DNA from: DATKDF01 sp963752045
GTDB taxonomy: Bacteria > Acidobacteriota > Vicinamibacteria > Vicinamibacterales > SCN-69-37
Assembly: GCA_963752045.1 (NCBI GenBank)
Contig: CAVVWN010000015.1
Coordinates: 1 to 64,000, forward strand
Direction of reading: 5' to 3'
Length of the DNA stretch: 64,000 nt
Made by a program: the position numbers and the translations under genes. This document shows, one piece after another, positions 40,067-49,688 of this stretch. Position 1 is the first letter of the stretch; each line of letters starts with the position of its first letter. The notes below the pieces were generated by a model. It ran no database searches. It was not told the origin of the DNA and was given only the letters and a program-made list of their open reading frames with translations.

Positions 40067-42649
40067 TTACCGCGCGCCCCCTCGTCCTCCCCGGCCGGCG
40101 GCTGCACCGGCGGCGTCGCGCGTACGCATCGCGCGCGGGTCGAGGATGGTGGCGATCTGATCGCGCGCGTCCTGCATGTGACGCCGCGTGACCTCGTCGG
40201 TGGTCGTCGGCAGCGCCCGCTCGAGCTGGCCGTCGAGCGTCCGCAGCTCGCCCTTGAGGAGCGACCGCACCTCGTCGTTCGGCTCGGTGTTGCCATTGAG
40301 CCGGGTGTTGATGTTGTCGAGGTACGACCGCTGCAGGTTGCGGCGGTAGATGTCGATCGTCGCGCCCGGCCGATCCAGCTCGGCCCAGACACCGAGCCGC
40401 AGCCTGGTCAGGAACTCGATCGGCTTGTAGGCCGCGGCGCCATCGAGCGCCGCGCTTTCGACGAGCCGCATGAGGCGCGCTTCCTGCAGCAGGCCGCTCA
40501 TGATCGAGTTCTGCGTCGTCCGGATCTGCTCGACCAGGCCGGTGACCTGGATGCGGCGCAGAATCTCGGGCCGGACCATGAAGAGCGGCGTCTGGAAGGC
40601 GTTGTCGAGCAGGAACTGGACCGCTTCCTCCTGCCGGTCGCGCGGCACCGGCATGAACCGGACACCGTCCTGGCCGATGTGCTTCTGCTGCGAGTCGAAA
40701 CCGCCGACGAGCTGGACCACGTGGTTCATCTCGGTGCGCCACTGGCCGACCATTCGGTTGTAGACCTCTTCGAGCTCGGTCCACGGGTCGCCCGGACGCG
40801 TGCTGGTGGCCGAGAGCAGCATCTCGGAGACGCGCGAGAGGTTCTTCATCCCGAGGCGCGTTGCTTCCACGGCGTTGATGTCGCCGACCGCTTCGGTGTT
40901 CTCACCCGGGTCGGACCCGCCGGTGCCTTCGGTCGAGAAGCGCAGCCAGGGTTTGGTGTCCTGCTCGCGCGCCCACTTGTCGAGCGTCGGCTTCTCGTCT
41001 TCAGGTGTCTTCGCGCCGGGAATCGGCTTGTAGCCCCACATCGTGGCCCACTTGTCGTAGGGCCCGATCTTCGGGATGAGGTCGGCCGGATCGATCTTGT
41101 CCTCGGGCTGCGCGACGTAGTTGAAGCGCGAGTAGTCCATCAGCGTCGGCGTGTGGCCCATTTCCTTGACCCACTTCGGATCGCGGACCTGTTCGATGGT
41201 GTAGCCCGAGCTCGCCTTCATGTTGTGCTGGAAGCCCAGCGTGTGGCCGACTTCGTGCGCGACGACGTAGCGCATGAGCTCACCCATCAGCGGATCCGGA
41301 AGGGGGAGCTTCTGCGCGCGGGGGTCGAGCGGCCCCACCTGGACGAAGTACCAGTTCTTCGCGAGGTTCTGGACGTTGTGGTAATACTGCACGTCGGCTT
41401 CGAGAATCTCGCCGGTGCGCGGGTCGCTGATGTGCGGACCCGACGCGTTCTCCGTCGTCGACGGCAGCCACATGATCACCGAGTTTCGCGCGTCCTCGGC
41501 GCTCCAGGTCGGGTCGTCCTTCGGCGCCTCCTTCGCGATGATGGCGTTGCTGAACCCGGCCTCGAGAAACGCCGGCTGCCAGTCTTCGATGCCCTGCTTG
41601 ATGTAGGGCACGTACTTCGTCGGGGTCGCGGGATCGATCCAGTAGACGATGGGCTTCACCGGATCGGAGACGGCCGCGTTCGGATTCTTCTTCTCGAGCC
41701 GGTACCGCGCGATGTAGCGCTTCTGCTGCGCGCGATTCTCGTCAGAGCCGTAGTCGTACAGCGACTGCGTGAAGTAGCCCACGCGCTCGTCGAACAGGCG
41801 CGGCATCATCGGATTCTCCGGCAGCTTCACCATGCTGTAGTGCGTCAGCACCGTCGCGCTCGGCCCCGACACGCCGCGGCCACGCGCGCCGGCCCGCCCG
41901 CCGCCGGCCGCCGCCGTCGGCTCGGGCATCGTGAATGTCTGGACGACCTCCACGTTGATGTTCTCGGGAAACGCCGTGACCTTCTCGAGGAAGGTCCTCG
42001 CCTGGTCCATGCCCCGGCCACCGACGCGGCCGCGAACCGAGAACTCAGGCACCTCGCTCGTAAAGAGCGGCGTCACGTCGACGACCGGATTGCCGGCCGC
42101 GTTATAGGCGGCCACGGGCAGCGCCCGGATGATGGCCGGCATGTTCGCGCCGGCCACAGCCTCGGCAATCGGCTCGTTCGGGTCGGCCACCACGCCGTAG
42201 TCGATGTTGTTGACGAGCACCCGGTCACCCTTCAGTTCCCAGCGGATGACCCGCGTGCCGGCCGCCTGGCCGCCGTAGCCGGCCCCATTGGCGTTGCGCT
42301 TGATCTGGTTGACCCAGAGGAAGTCCTTGCCGAGCTCAGACTTCGGAATTTCGTAGAAGACGTTCTCACCGATGCGATGCACCTTGAACACACCGTCCTC
42401 GGTTTTGGCTTCGGCCGTGATGACCTCTTCGTACGGCCGAGGCGCCTGGCTCTGCGCGGCACCTCCGGCGCGGCCCTGCCCCCCGCCGCGGCCCTGCGCC
42501 GCCGCATCGTCAGCCCAGACCGGGGCATCGGGCGAGACGGCCGAACCGCCGACCGCGCGCGCGACCACGTCGGCCGACGCGCCCACCATCAGCGTGGCGA
42601 CGCCCGCACCGGCCAGCAACCACGAGACAACTGTTCTATTGCGAAACAT
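40067..42649 (-). CDS. Secreted zinc metalloprotease (DUF5117-type)
   Basis: 860 residues from the ATG at 42649 (GGAGG nine bases upstream). Signal peptide about 1-25, then a Gly/Arg/Ala-rich spacer. The catalytic motif VAHEVGHTLGFQHNMKAS is an HExxHxxGxxH zinc site. Upstream is the domain with FYEIPKSELGKDFLWVNQI and RVIRWELKGDRVLVNNIDYGVVADP, as in the large exported zinc-dependent metalloproteases with DUF5117. The C-terminus is again Gly/Arg rich. The gene is inserted, in antisense, between rph and rdgB, which are usually adjacent. Confidence 0.85.
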   Translation of the reverse strand: MFRNRTVVSWLLAGAGVATLMVGASADVVARAVGGSAVSPDAPVWADDAAAQGRGGGQGRAGGAAQSQAPRPYEEVITAEAKTEDGVFKVHRIGENVFYEIPKSELGKDFLWVNQIKRNANGAGYGGQAAGTRVIRWELKGDRVLVNNIDYGVVADPNEPIAEAVAGANMPAIIRALPVAAYNAAGNPVVDVTPLFTSEVPEFSVRGRVGGRGMDQARTFLEKVTAFPENINVEVVQTFTMPEPTAAAGGGRAGARGRGVSGPSATVLTHYSMVKLPENPMMPRLFDERVGYFTQSLYDYGSDENRAQQKRYIARYRLEKKNPNAAVSDPVKPIVYWIDPATPTKYVPYIKQGIEDWQPAFLEAGFSNAIIAKEAPKDDPTWSAEDARNSVIMWLPSTTENASGPHISDPRTGEILEADVQYYHNVQNLAKNWYFVQVGPLDPRAQKLPLPDPLMGELMRYVVAHEVGHTLGFQHNMKASSGYTIEQVRDPKWVKEMGHTPTLMDYSRFNYVAQPEDKIDPADLIPKIGPYDKWATMWGYKPIPGAKTPEDEKPTLDKWAREQDTKPWLRFSTEGTGGSDPGENTEAVGDINAVEATRLGMKNLSRVSEMLLSATSTRPGDPWTELEEVYNRMVGQWRTEMNHVVQLVGGFDSQQKHIGQDGVRFMPVPRDRQEEAVQFLLDNAFQTPLFMVRPEILRRIQVTGLVEQIRTTQNSIMSGLLQEARLMRLVESAALDGAAAYKPIEFLTRLRLGVWAELDRPGATIDIYRRNLQRSYLDNINTRLNGNTEPNDEVRSLLKGELRTLDGQLERALPTTTDEVTRRHMQDARDQIATILDPRAMRTRDAAGAAAGRGGRGGAR

Positions 42650-42791
42650 GTGGCTTGTCCTCCGACAGTCGAAAAAGGGGGTCGAACGAGCAATTATAGC
42701 GACGCAGCCGGCTGTTTTGTTTCGCTTCGCCCACCATTTCGGCCGATTTTCGCGTTCCGCCCAGGCTCGTGTCGCTACAATCAGCATCCCG

Positions 42792-43389
42792 ATGCTGCTC
42801 GCCACGACCAATCCCGGCAAGATCCGCGAGATCCGGCGTGTTCTCGAGGGCGCCCCCATCGAAATCCGCACGCTCGCCGACCTGCCGCCTGTCGTCGAAC
42901 CCGAGGAAACCGGACGCACGTTCGCCGACAACGCCCGGCTCAAGGCTCTCTACTACGCGGCCGCGACGGGTCTTCCCACCATTGCGGAAGACTCGGGGCT
43001 CGAGATTCGATGCGCTCGACGGCCGGCCGGGAGTCCAGAGCGCCCGGTATCCGGGTGCGACCTACCCGGACAAGTTCGCGAATCTCCATCGGGAGCTCGC
43101 GTCACATCCACGCCCGTGGGCGGCGCGGTACGTCTGCTCGGTGGCCATCGTTCAGGGCGAGGACGTCCTGTTCCGTGCCGAGGGCGTTGTCGAGGGCGAA
43201 ATCTGGCCCGAGCCGCTCGGACCGCACGGCTTCGGGTACGACCCCATCTTCTACTACCCACCCTTCCGCGCGACGTTCGGCGAGGTGGACGACGCGCGGA
43301 AACTCGAAGTGGCCCACCGCGGGCGGGCCTTCCGGCTGGTGCGGGCCTGGCTCGACGGGACTACCAGACCCCCGCGCCGATCTCGATGA
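42792..43389 (+). CDS. rdgB: RdgB/HAM1 purine NTP pyrophosphatase (frameshifted)
   Basis: The ATG at 42792 begins MLLATTNPGKIREIRRVLEG. FADNARLKALYYAAATGLPTIAEDSGLEI, the family core, ends at about 43010 in this frame. The protein continues in another frame with DALDGRPGVQSARYPGATY, EGEIWPEPLGPHGFGYDPIF and DDARKLEVAHRGRAF. One extra base near 43012 explains the break. The enzyme hydrolyses ITP, dITP and XTP to clean the nucleotide pool. Probably a sequencing error. Confidence 0.85.
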
Positions 43390-44887
43390 CGTAGGTGAGG
43401 TGGTCAACGTCCCAGGCGCCGAGGTTCTTGATGCCGGCGCGGAGCCCCCAGAAGTCGGTCATCCAGGAGACGGCCTTGTTGGCGATACGGAAGCGGAACT
43501 TGACGCCCATTTCGACGACGAGATTGCGGTCCTTGCCGAGCGACCCATCCTCGGCCCGGAACCGATCCACCTGGATGCCTCCGGCGAAATACTGGTCGAA
43601 CCAACGCGATGCCGACGGCGTGTACATGAGCAGCCAACCCCAGTTGTGCAGGTTGTCGCCTTTCGCGTACACCCGGTGGACGATGTACCCGCCTGACAGG
43701 GGCTCGTTGAAGTTCTTGACGAAAAAGAGCGGAAACGCGACAGACAGGCCCCGGTCGCCGTCCGTGTAGTACGACACCGAGTACGGCTTGAGCTGGAGCC
43801 CCTCACTGAAGAACTCCTCGAGGGGTGCAAGCAGAGCTTCGGGGCGTTCGACGACGGGCCAGCCCTCGACTTCCTTCTCCTCCATCTTGTGCCTGAGCAG
43901 CGCATCGTCGACCGCCAGTTCGGACGCCGGGAAGGGGCGCAGCTCGTAGACGGCGTTCCCGTCCGTGTCGCCGACCTCGGCGAGGAGCCGGTCGCGCAGC
44001 ATGCTGTCGGCCGGCAGAGGCGGCAGCACGCGATGCTCGGGCCGGCGCACCTTGGCCATCCACGACTCGAACTTGCCGCTGAAGAGCGTGCCCCCCCGGA
44101 TCGTGTCACGCACGCCCCACGCGTCGTTGGGTCGCACGCTCACGTCGTAGCCGGGCGTGTAGTAGCCGTCGGCATTCCTGTCGGTGGCCGTCGCGTGTTT
44201 GCCTTCTTCGACCAGGACGTGAACCGGCAGGAACGTCTCTCGGTCGACGTCCATGATGTTGTAGTACCAGCGATTGCCATGCGCCTCGCCGGTGACCCGG
44301 ACGACGACGACGAGGTAGAACTCCTGGTCGCAGAAGAAACCCAGGCTGCGAGCGAGCTGTCCATTCGAGCGCCCGACGAGCAATCGGAACTCGGTGGGCT
44401 CGATGTCGTGGAGGTGCTGGCCCACGCCGGCCTCTTCGGGAAAATAGGCGATGTATTTGAGGTGCAGCGCTGAGAGGCTCCCGATGTCCAGAACGGCGTT
44501 GCCAGGGTCGACTGGATCAGCAATGAACCCAGGCCCGTCAGCGTCCGGAAGCTCTCCCACCCCGTTGAGCTGGTAGTAGACGACCGGAGACTCGGGCTGC
44601 GACTCGAAGGGCAGTGCCGCGGGCACGCGTAGATCACGACCCCGCTTGTTGTTCGACGTCGGTTCGTCGGGTGAGAGCCAGAATACGGGGGCGACGTACG
44701 AAGCAAGCTGCTGCAGTGTCATCCGTCGCTCGGTGCCGCTCCAGACCAGCCCGGTGGCCTCTCGCAGATCCTGGCAGCCCCGTAACGCGGGCGGTTGCTG
44801 CGCTCTGGCCGGCACGCTCCACACGAGCAATCCCAGAAGCCCGAGACAGCAGGGCACGAATGGGTTCAGCTGTCCATATCGCTGCAT
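43361..44887 (-). CDS. Large secreted protein of unknown function
   Basis: 508 residues from the ATG at 44887 (AAGGAG eight bases upstream). Signal peptide about 1-30. A central region has LSALHLKYIAYFPEEAGVGQHLHDIEP, FLPVHVLVEEGKHATATDRNADGYYTPGYDV and RWYYNIMDVDRETF, with several His and Asp residues that could bind metal. The C-terminal 150 residues alternate polar and hydrophobic residues and end in GAGVW, suggesting an outer-membrane or beta-rich domain. No family is recognised with certainty. Its end overlaps the end of rdgB by 29 bases, convergently. Confidence 0.65.
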   Translation of the reverse strand: MQRYGQLNPFVPCCLGLLGLLVWSVPARAQQPPALRGCQDLREATGLVWSGTERRMTLQQLASYVAPVFWLSPDEPTSNNKRGRDLRVPAALPFESQPESPVVYYQLNGVGELPDADGPGFIADPVDPGNAVLDIGSLSALHLKYIAYFPEEAGVGQHLHDIEPTEFRLLVGRSNGQLARSLGFFCDQEFYLVVVVRVTGEAHGNRWYYNIMDVDRETFLPVHVLVEEGKHATATDRNADGYYTPGYDVSVRPNDAWGVRDTIRGGTLFSGKFESWMAKVRRPEHRVLPPLPADSMLRDRLLAEVGDTDGNAVYELRPFPASELAVDDALLRHKMEEKEVEGWPVVERPEALLAPLEEFFSEGLQLKPYSVSYYTDGDRGLSVAFPLFFVKNFNEPLSGGYIVHRVYAKGDNLHNWGWLLMYTPSASRWFDQYFAGGIQVDRFRAEDGSLGKDRNLVVEMGVKFRFRIANKAVSWMTDFWGLRAGIKNLGAWDVDHLTYVIEIGAGVW

Positions 44888-44949
44888 CGATGTGCTCCTT
44901 GGAGCGACAGGCTGCTCCAAGACGAGAGTCTATCAGGCCAGTGGCACCG

Positions 44950-45933
44950 CTACCGGCTGAGTCTCGTCAGTTTCCCCGTCGCGATCTCGACGACGTAGAT
45001 CGCGCGCTCCCGGCCGGCGCGCTGGTCCAGATCGGCCGTCTCCTCGGGAACGTGCACGAACACGATGTGACGGCCTGTGGGTGACCAGCGGGGATCGATG
45101 GCGCTCCCCGAGGGCATCGACACGAGGCGTTGTTGCTCAGACCCGTCCGCGTTCATCGTGAAGATCTCGGTCGAACCACTTCTGGCGCTCATGAACGCAA
45201 TCTGCGAACCGTCGGGTGACCAGCTCGGGTACATCCCGTCGAGCGGCCCGGTCGTCAGCCGCGACAGCAGGCCGGAAGTGAGGCCCAGCACGTGCACGTC
45301 GCGAAAGGTGTGAAACGCCAGCCTGGGCGGGTCGACCGGCGAGAACTGCGGGAACCCGTTGCTGCCCGATTGTGTCAGCCGCTCGAGCCCGGTCCCGTCG
45401 ACCCGCACGCGAAAGACGTCGAGGTCCGGGCGCGCGCGGTCTGAGATGAAGGCGAGCCACGCGCCGTCGGGCGACCAGGCCGGCGCCAGGTCCCGGCCGG
45501 GATCGTTGGTCACGCGCCGCAGGTCGTCACCCTCGACGTTGATGATGTAGATCTCGGAGTTGCCGTCCCGGTCGGTGTCGAACGCAATCTGGCGACCATC
45601 GGGCGAGAAGGCCGGATGGCCCTCGTCATCCGGAGTTTCGAGCACCCGACGCGGGCGAGTGCCGTCGGCCCCCATCACGAACAGGTCTGCCTGACCGTCC
45701 GGTTGCTCGGACGAGAAGACGATTTGGGTGCCGTCCGGGGACCAACCGGGCGCGCCGTCGCGGACGGGGTCACCGCCGGCCCGGTTCCAATAGAAGCCCA
45801 GGACAATCAGCGCGCCGATGCCGAAAGCGCCCAGCACGATGCGCCGGTTCACGACCGAGCGGTCGCGCAGGGCGGCCTGACGGTCGGCGGCCCGGCGGTT
45901 CGGCGGGCGATGTGTCGGACGGGGGCTCGGCAT
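44950..45933 (-). CDS. TolB-like beta-propeller membrane-anchored protein
   Basis: 327 residues with an N-terminal basic tail and one membrane anchor (about 29-48). At least five WD40-like PD40 repeats follow: PGWSPDGTQIVFSSE, PAFSPDGRQIAFDTD, PAWSPDGAWLAFISD, PSWSPDGSQIAFMSA, PRWSPTGRHIVFVHV. This is a TolB-type propeller facing the periplasm. It probably mediates protein contacts; no catalytic motif is seen. It lies between the secreted protein and the DPP IV gene, same strand. Confidence 0.8.
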   Translation of the reverse strand: MPSPRPTHRPPNRRAADRQAALRDRSVVNRRIVLGAFGIGALIVLGFYWNRAGGDPVRDGAPGWSPDGTQIVFSSEQPDGQADLFVMGADGTRPRRVLETPDDEGHPAFSPDGRQIAFDTDRDGNSEIYIINVEGDDLRRVTNDPGRDLAPAWSPDGAWLAFISDRARPDLDVFRVRVDGTGLERLTQSGSNGFPQFSPVDPPRLAFHTFRDVHVLGLTSGLLSRLTTGPLDGMYPSWSPDGSQIAFMSARSGSTEIFTMNADGSEQQRLVSMPSGSAIDPRWSPTGRHIVFVHVPEETADLDQRAGRERAIYVVEIATGKLTRLSR

Positions 45934-45966
45934 CAGGTCACGTCACGGGGAGTGCGGGAGTGCCAG

Positions 45967-48712
45967 CTATCTCCGAATCTGCTGCTCCCGTTCGATCTCG
46001 ATGATGTCAACCGAGTTGGGTGCGGCGCCAAGCAGGTGCTGGGCGAAGTAGTCGACCCGGCGCCAGAACACGTAATCGCCCGTCGAACCGGTGAACCCGT
46101 GGCGAAGGCCCGGCAGCAGGATGAAGTCGAACCGCTTGTTGGCCTTGATGAGGGCGTCCACCACCCGGTACGTATTCGACGGGTGCACGTTGTTGTCGAT
46201 GTCGCCCGTGATCAGCAGCAGCTGGCCCTTGAGATTGGCCGCGATGTCCTGATTCTTGTCGATGTCGTACTCGAACGTGGTGTTGCCTTCGTCGTCAGTC
46301 ACTTCCTTCACGCCGTCGTGCTTCTCGCTCCACCACCGGTTGTAGATCGAGTTGTCGTGGTTGCCCGACTCGGAGATCCCGACCCTGAAGAAGTCCGGGT
46401 AGCCGAACATGGCGGCCGCCGTCATGAAGCCACCACCCGAATGCCCGTAGATGCCGACGCGTTCGAGGTCAATCCACGCGTGACGCTTGGCCAGTTGCTC
46501 CACGGCGGCCTTCTTGTCGGGAACGCCGTAGTCGCGCAGGTTGCCGTAGCCGTAGTTGTGGTACCACTTCGACCGCGCCGGGTTGCCGCCGCGGTTGCCT
46601 ACCTCGATCACGATGAACCCGGTGTTGGCCAGCGCCACGTTGGCGTTGGTCGGCGCGAACGTCTTGGTGACCGACTCGGTCTGCGGACCGGGATAGACGT
46701 ACAGGATGATCGGGTATTTCTTCGACGGATCGAAGTCGAACGGCTTGTACATCGTCCCGTAGATGTCCGTGATGCCGTCATCGGCCTTCACCTGGAACGG
46801 CTCCGGGAACCTGAAGCCCGCTTCGAGCAGCGCGCTGACGTCGGTCGTCTCGAGGTCCATGACCTTGTTGCCGAGCGTGTCGTAGAGCGCCGAGACGGGC
46901 GCCGAATTGACGGTGGACGCGTTGTCGACCAGGAACGTCGCCTTGTCGTTCATCGACGCGGCATGCGACGCGTTCCCGGGCGTGAGCAGCTTCATCTCGC
47001 CGGTGTCGATATTCACGCGGTACAGATGCTCGAAGTACGGGTCCTCGCCGGGCTCGCGGCCGGCCGCGTTGATATAGAGCACCCGGTTCTTCTCGTCGAT
47101 GGCTTCGATGCTCGTGCACACGAACTCGCCCGATGTCATCTGCCGCACCAGCGTGCCGTCCGCGTTGTAGAGGTAGTAATGACCCCAGCCGTCGCGCTCC
47201 GACCAGTGGATGAGCTGACGTCCGCCGTCGAGGAACCGCAGCGGCTGAATCTCGATGTAGGTGTTCGACCGCTCGGCAATCACCACGCGCGAATCGCCGG
47301 TCAGCGCGTCGGCCTCGACGATGTCGATGCGCTTCAGATCGCGGCTGGTGCGGTTGAAGTAGAGCTTGCCGCCGTTGGTGGTGATCCACCGGGAGGCCGT
47401 ATCACGTTTCTCACGCTGCAGATTCGTGATGGGCGCCGTGGCCAGCCCCATCTGCTGGTCCTTGAAGGCCTCGGTCTTGACCGCCAGCCCCTGCTTCGAG
47501 GCCACGTCGAAGACGTGGAGCTCGGTCTGCGGCTGCTCGGCTTCACCCGGCATGCCGTACTTGTAGGTCTCGAGCGTCGGCCTCGGGCTGGCCAGGGCGT
47601 TGATCACCCACAGGTCCTTCACCTTGCGTGAATCCTGTCGCGTGGCAGAGAACTTCGAGCTGTCCTGCGACCAGGAGATGCCGCTCGCCGAGGCGCGCGG
47701 ACCGGACTTCTTGTCCATCTCCGTCTCGGTCGTCCCGCCACGGCCGCCGCCGCGCCCGCCGCGGCCGCCCTGCTGCTCGTCCTGCTGCTGCTGATCGTCC
47801 TGGCCTCCACGCCCGCTGCGGCCGAAGCCGTAGTACTCCTCGCCATCGGTCGTCAGCTGTGTTTCGACGACGCTCTCATCGTCGGCCTTGGCCTTCGCCT
47901 TCGCGTAGTTCTCGGCGTCCATCATGAACAGGTTCTGGCCGCGGGTGAACACCACCGTCTGCTTGTCGGGAGACACGTTGGCCCAGTTCGGGTCGTCCTC
48001 CTCGGGCTTGTACTTGTCGTTGAGCGTCACGGCGCCCGACGCGATGTCGTACTCGAGCCACCACTGCACGGTGTTGGCGTTGGCCCCCTGACCGCCGCGC
48101 CCGCGTCCGCCACCCTGCTGCTGGTTGCCTCGGCCACCGCCCCGGCGGCCGCCGCCCTGCACCTGATTCTGCTGCTGCTGGGTCTCGCCGAGGACCTCTT
48201 CGCCTTCCGAGTTGACCACCTTCGAGTCGAGCGGCAACCTCACGGAGAATCGGATCTTTCTGTCTTTCTCGATGAACTCGATCTGCGTGATGGGCAGATG
48301 CTGGGCGTCGTAGGGCGTCCGCAGGATGCGCGTGAGCTGCGCGGCCATCCTCGCGTTGTCCCAGAGCGGCGTCTTCGCCTTCTTCACCGGGTCGACCACC
48401 CACCAGTTCTCGCCATCCGGCGTCTCGTACGAGTACCAGAACCGATCGCTGAACTCGAGCCAGTGCGGCGTGACGGCCCGGGAGAAGACGTACTTGCCGA
48501 CCTTCGAGGACCGCCACTGGGCCGCCAGCTGATAGTTCGCCTTCGGCAGGTCGGCACTGGCCGGCAACGCCGACGCCGACGGGGCCTGAGCCGCCTGGGC
48601 CTGGGCGCGGACGAAGAGCGGCAGCAGTGTGGTCTCGGACCGTGATGCGGTGAGCGGCGCCGGCGATCCAGACGACCGAGAGGGCCAGGACAACGCGTAT
48701 GAGCATCTTCAT
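45967..48712 (-). CDS. S9 dipeptidyl peptidase IV-type protease (frameshifted start)
   Basis: About 914 residues. The signal peptide MKMLIRVVLALSVVWIAGAA is in one frame starting at 48712; the rest of the protein is in another, so a one-base change near 48655 is needed. An N-terminal propeller domain with Gln/Gly/Arg-rich inserts (for example GGRRGGGRGNQQQGGGRG) precedes the alpha/beta-hydrolase domain with GIYGHSGGGFMTAAAMFGYPD (catalytic Ser), LLLITGDIDNNVHPSNTYR (Asp) and LLPGLRHGFTG (His). It is a periplasmic peptidase cleaving dipeptides, often after Pro. Confidence 0.9.
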
Positions 48713-48750
48713 CGGCAGGCTCCTTGAAATGCGGGGCCACTATACATCGG

Positions 48751-48833
48751 TGCGGGGGTGCGACGGGGTGCGGGGGTGCGGCGGGGTGCGGGGGTGCGAC
48801 GGGGTGCGGGGGTGCGGCGGGGTGCGAGGGTGC
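48751..48833. repeat. 18-bp tandem repeats
   Basis: Four copies of an 18-base unit (TGCGGGGGTGCGRCGGGG) and a partial fifth occupy the gap after the SPP gene. The variable base alternates A, G, A, G, giving a 36-base higher-order period. It is non-coding and probably a slippage-prone minisatellite. Confidence 0.8.
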
Positions 48834-48834
48834 T

Positions 48835-49630
48835 TCAGAGGAAGCCGAAGTGCCGGCAGCCTTCGATGACGCCCGCCGCGAAGGGCGCGCGGGCGAAGTA
48901 CAACCTGCCCTCGACGCCGGTCGTACGGACCTCCTCGGCCAACTCGGCTCGCAGGCTGTCGGGCGCGTTGCCAACGAGCACGGCCGGGTGTCCGCTCGTG
49001 AGCGCGTCGCGGTCGTTCCCTGAATCCCCTGCAAAGAGCACGTCGGCCGGCTCGAGTCCCAGGGAGTGACACAGCCACCCGAGCGCCTGCCGCTTACCGG
49101 CAGCATGCGGCAGGATGTCCATCAATCCGGCGCCGGTGACCGGGTCCTCGCTCGAGATGATCGCCACGCGCGTGTCGAGCGGCAGAAGGCGGTCGCGAAC
49201 CTCCTGGGCGGTGTCGGACCGGTCGGGCCCGCGCAGGTAGTAGCTCAGCTTGAACTCGGCCTGTTTGGCCTCTTCCTGAAGCTCGAGTCCGGCAACGGCC
49301 GAGAGCAGACCCCGTATCCGCGGCATGGCGGCCATCCCCAGCGCTTCAGTCATGGTGTGTCTGAAGGGCATGTCGAGGACAGTACGTGCCGCGCTCGCGC
49401 CCGTACAGGCTCGTGCCGACGTCGCAGAAGATCCGATCCGGCCACGGCAGTCCAGCCGCGCGAATCCCCTCGAGCGCCAATGGCAGATGCCGTCCGGTAA
49501 TGTAGACGAGGCGCAGCGCTCGACGACCCGCCGCACTGGCAAAAACAGCGATTTCACCACGCCGTTCTGCGTCGAGCGCCGGCGGGATGAGCGTACCATC
49601 GAGGTCCGAGGCCAGATATCGGGTTCGCAT
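48835..49630 (-). CDS. Sucrose-6-phosphate phosphatase, HAD family (frameshifted)
   Basis: The N-terminal part (MRTRYLASDLDGTLIPP, ITGRHLPLALEGIRAAGLPWPDRIFCDVGTSLYG) and the C-terminal part (RVAIISSEDP, AAGKRQALGWLCHSLGLEPADVLFAGDSGND, RDALTSGHPAVLVGNAPDSL) are in different frames. One extra base near 49377 joins them into a protein of about 265 residues. The DLDGTL nucleophile motif and GDSGND metal-binding motif are those of sucrose-phosphatases. It would remove phosphate from sucrose-6-phosphate made by the divergent synthase gene. Confidence 0.85.
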
Positions 49631-49688
49631 CGACTGCCAGAAAGTCTACGATCAGATGTGACGTGGTGCTGACCCGTCTCGTGAAGCC

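Noticed and set aside
40178..43696. A very long open frame (1172 codons) opposite the metalloprotease and rdgB genes
   Set aside because: It is the antisense of well-recognised genes in GC-rich DNA; its product is low-complexity Arg/Val/Asp with no domain.
45616..47631. 671-codon open frame opposite the DPP IV-type peptidase
   Set aside because: Antisense shadow of a protein with an intact catalytic triad.
48751..48833. Possible CRISPR array
   Set aside because: Units are 18 bases and contiguous with no unique spacers, and no cas genes are present anywhere in the window.
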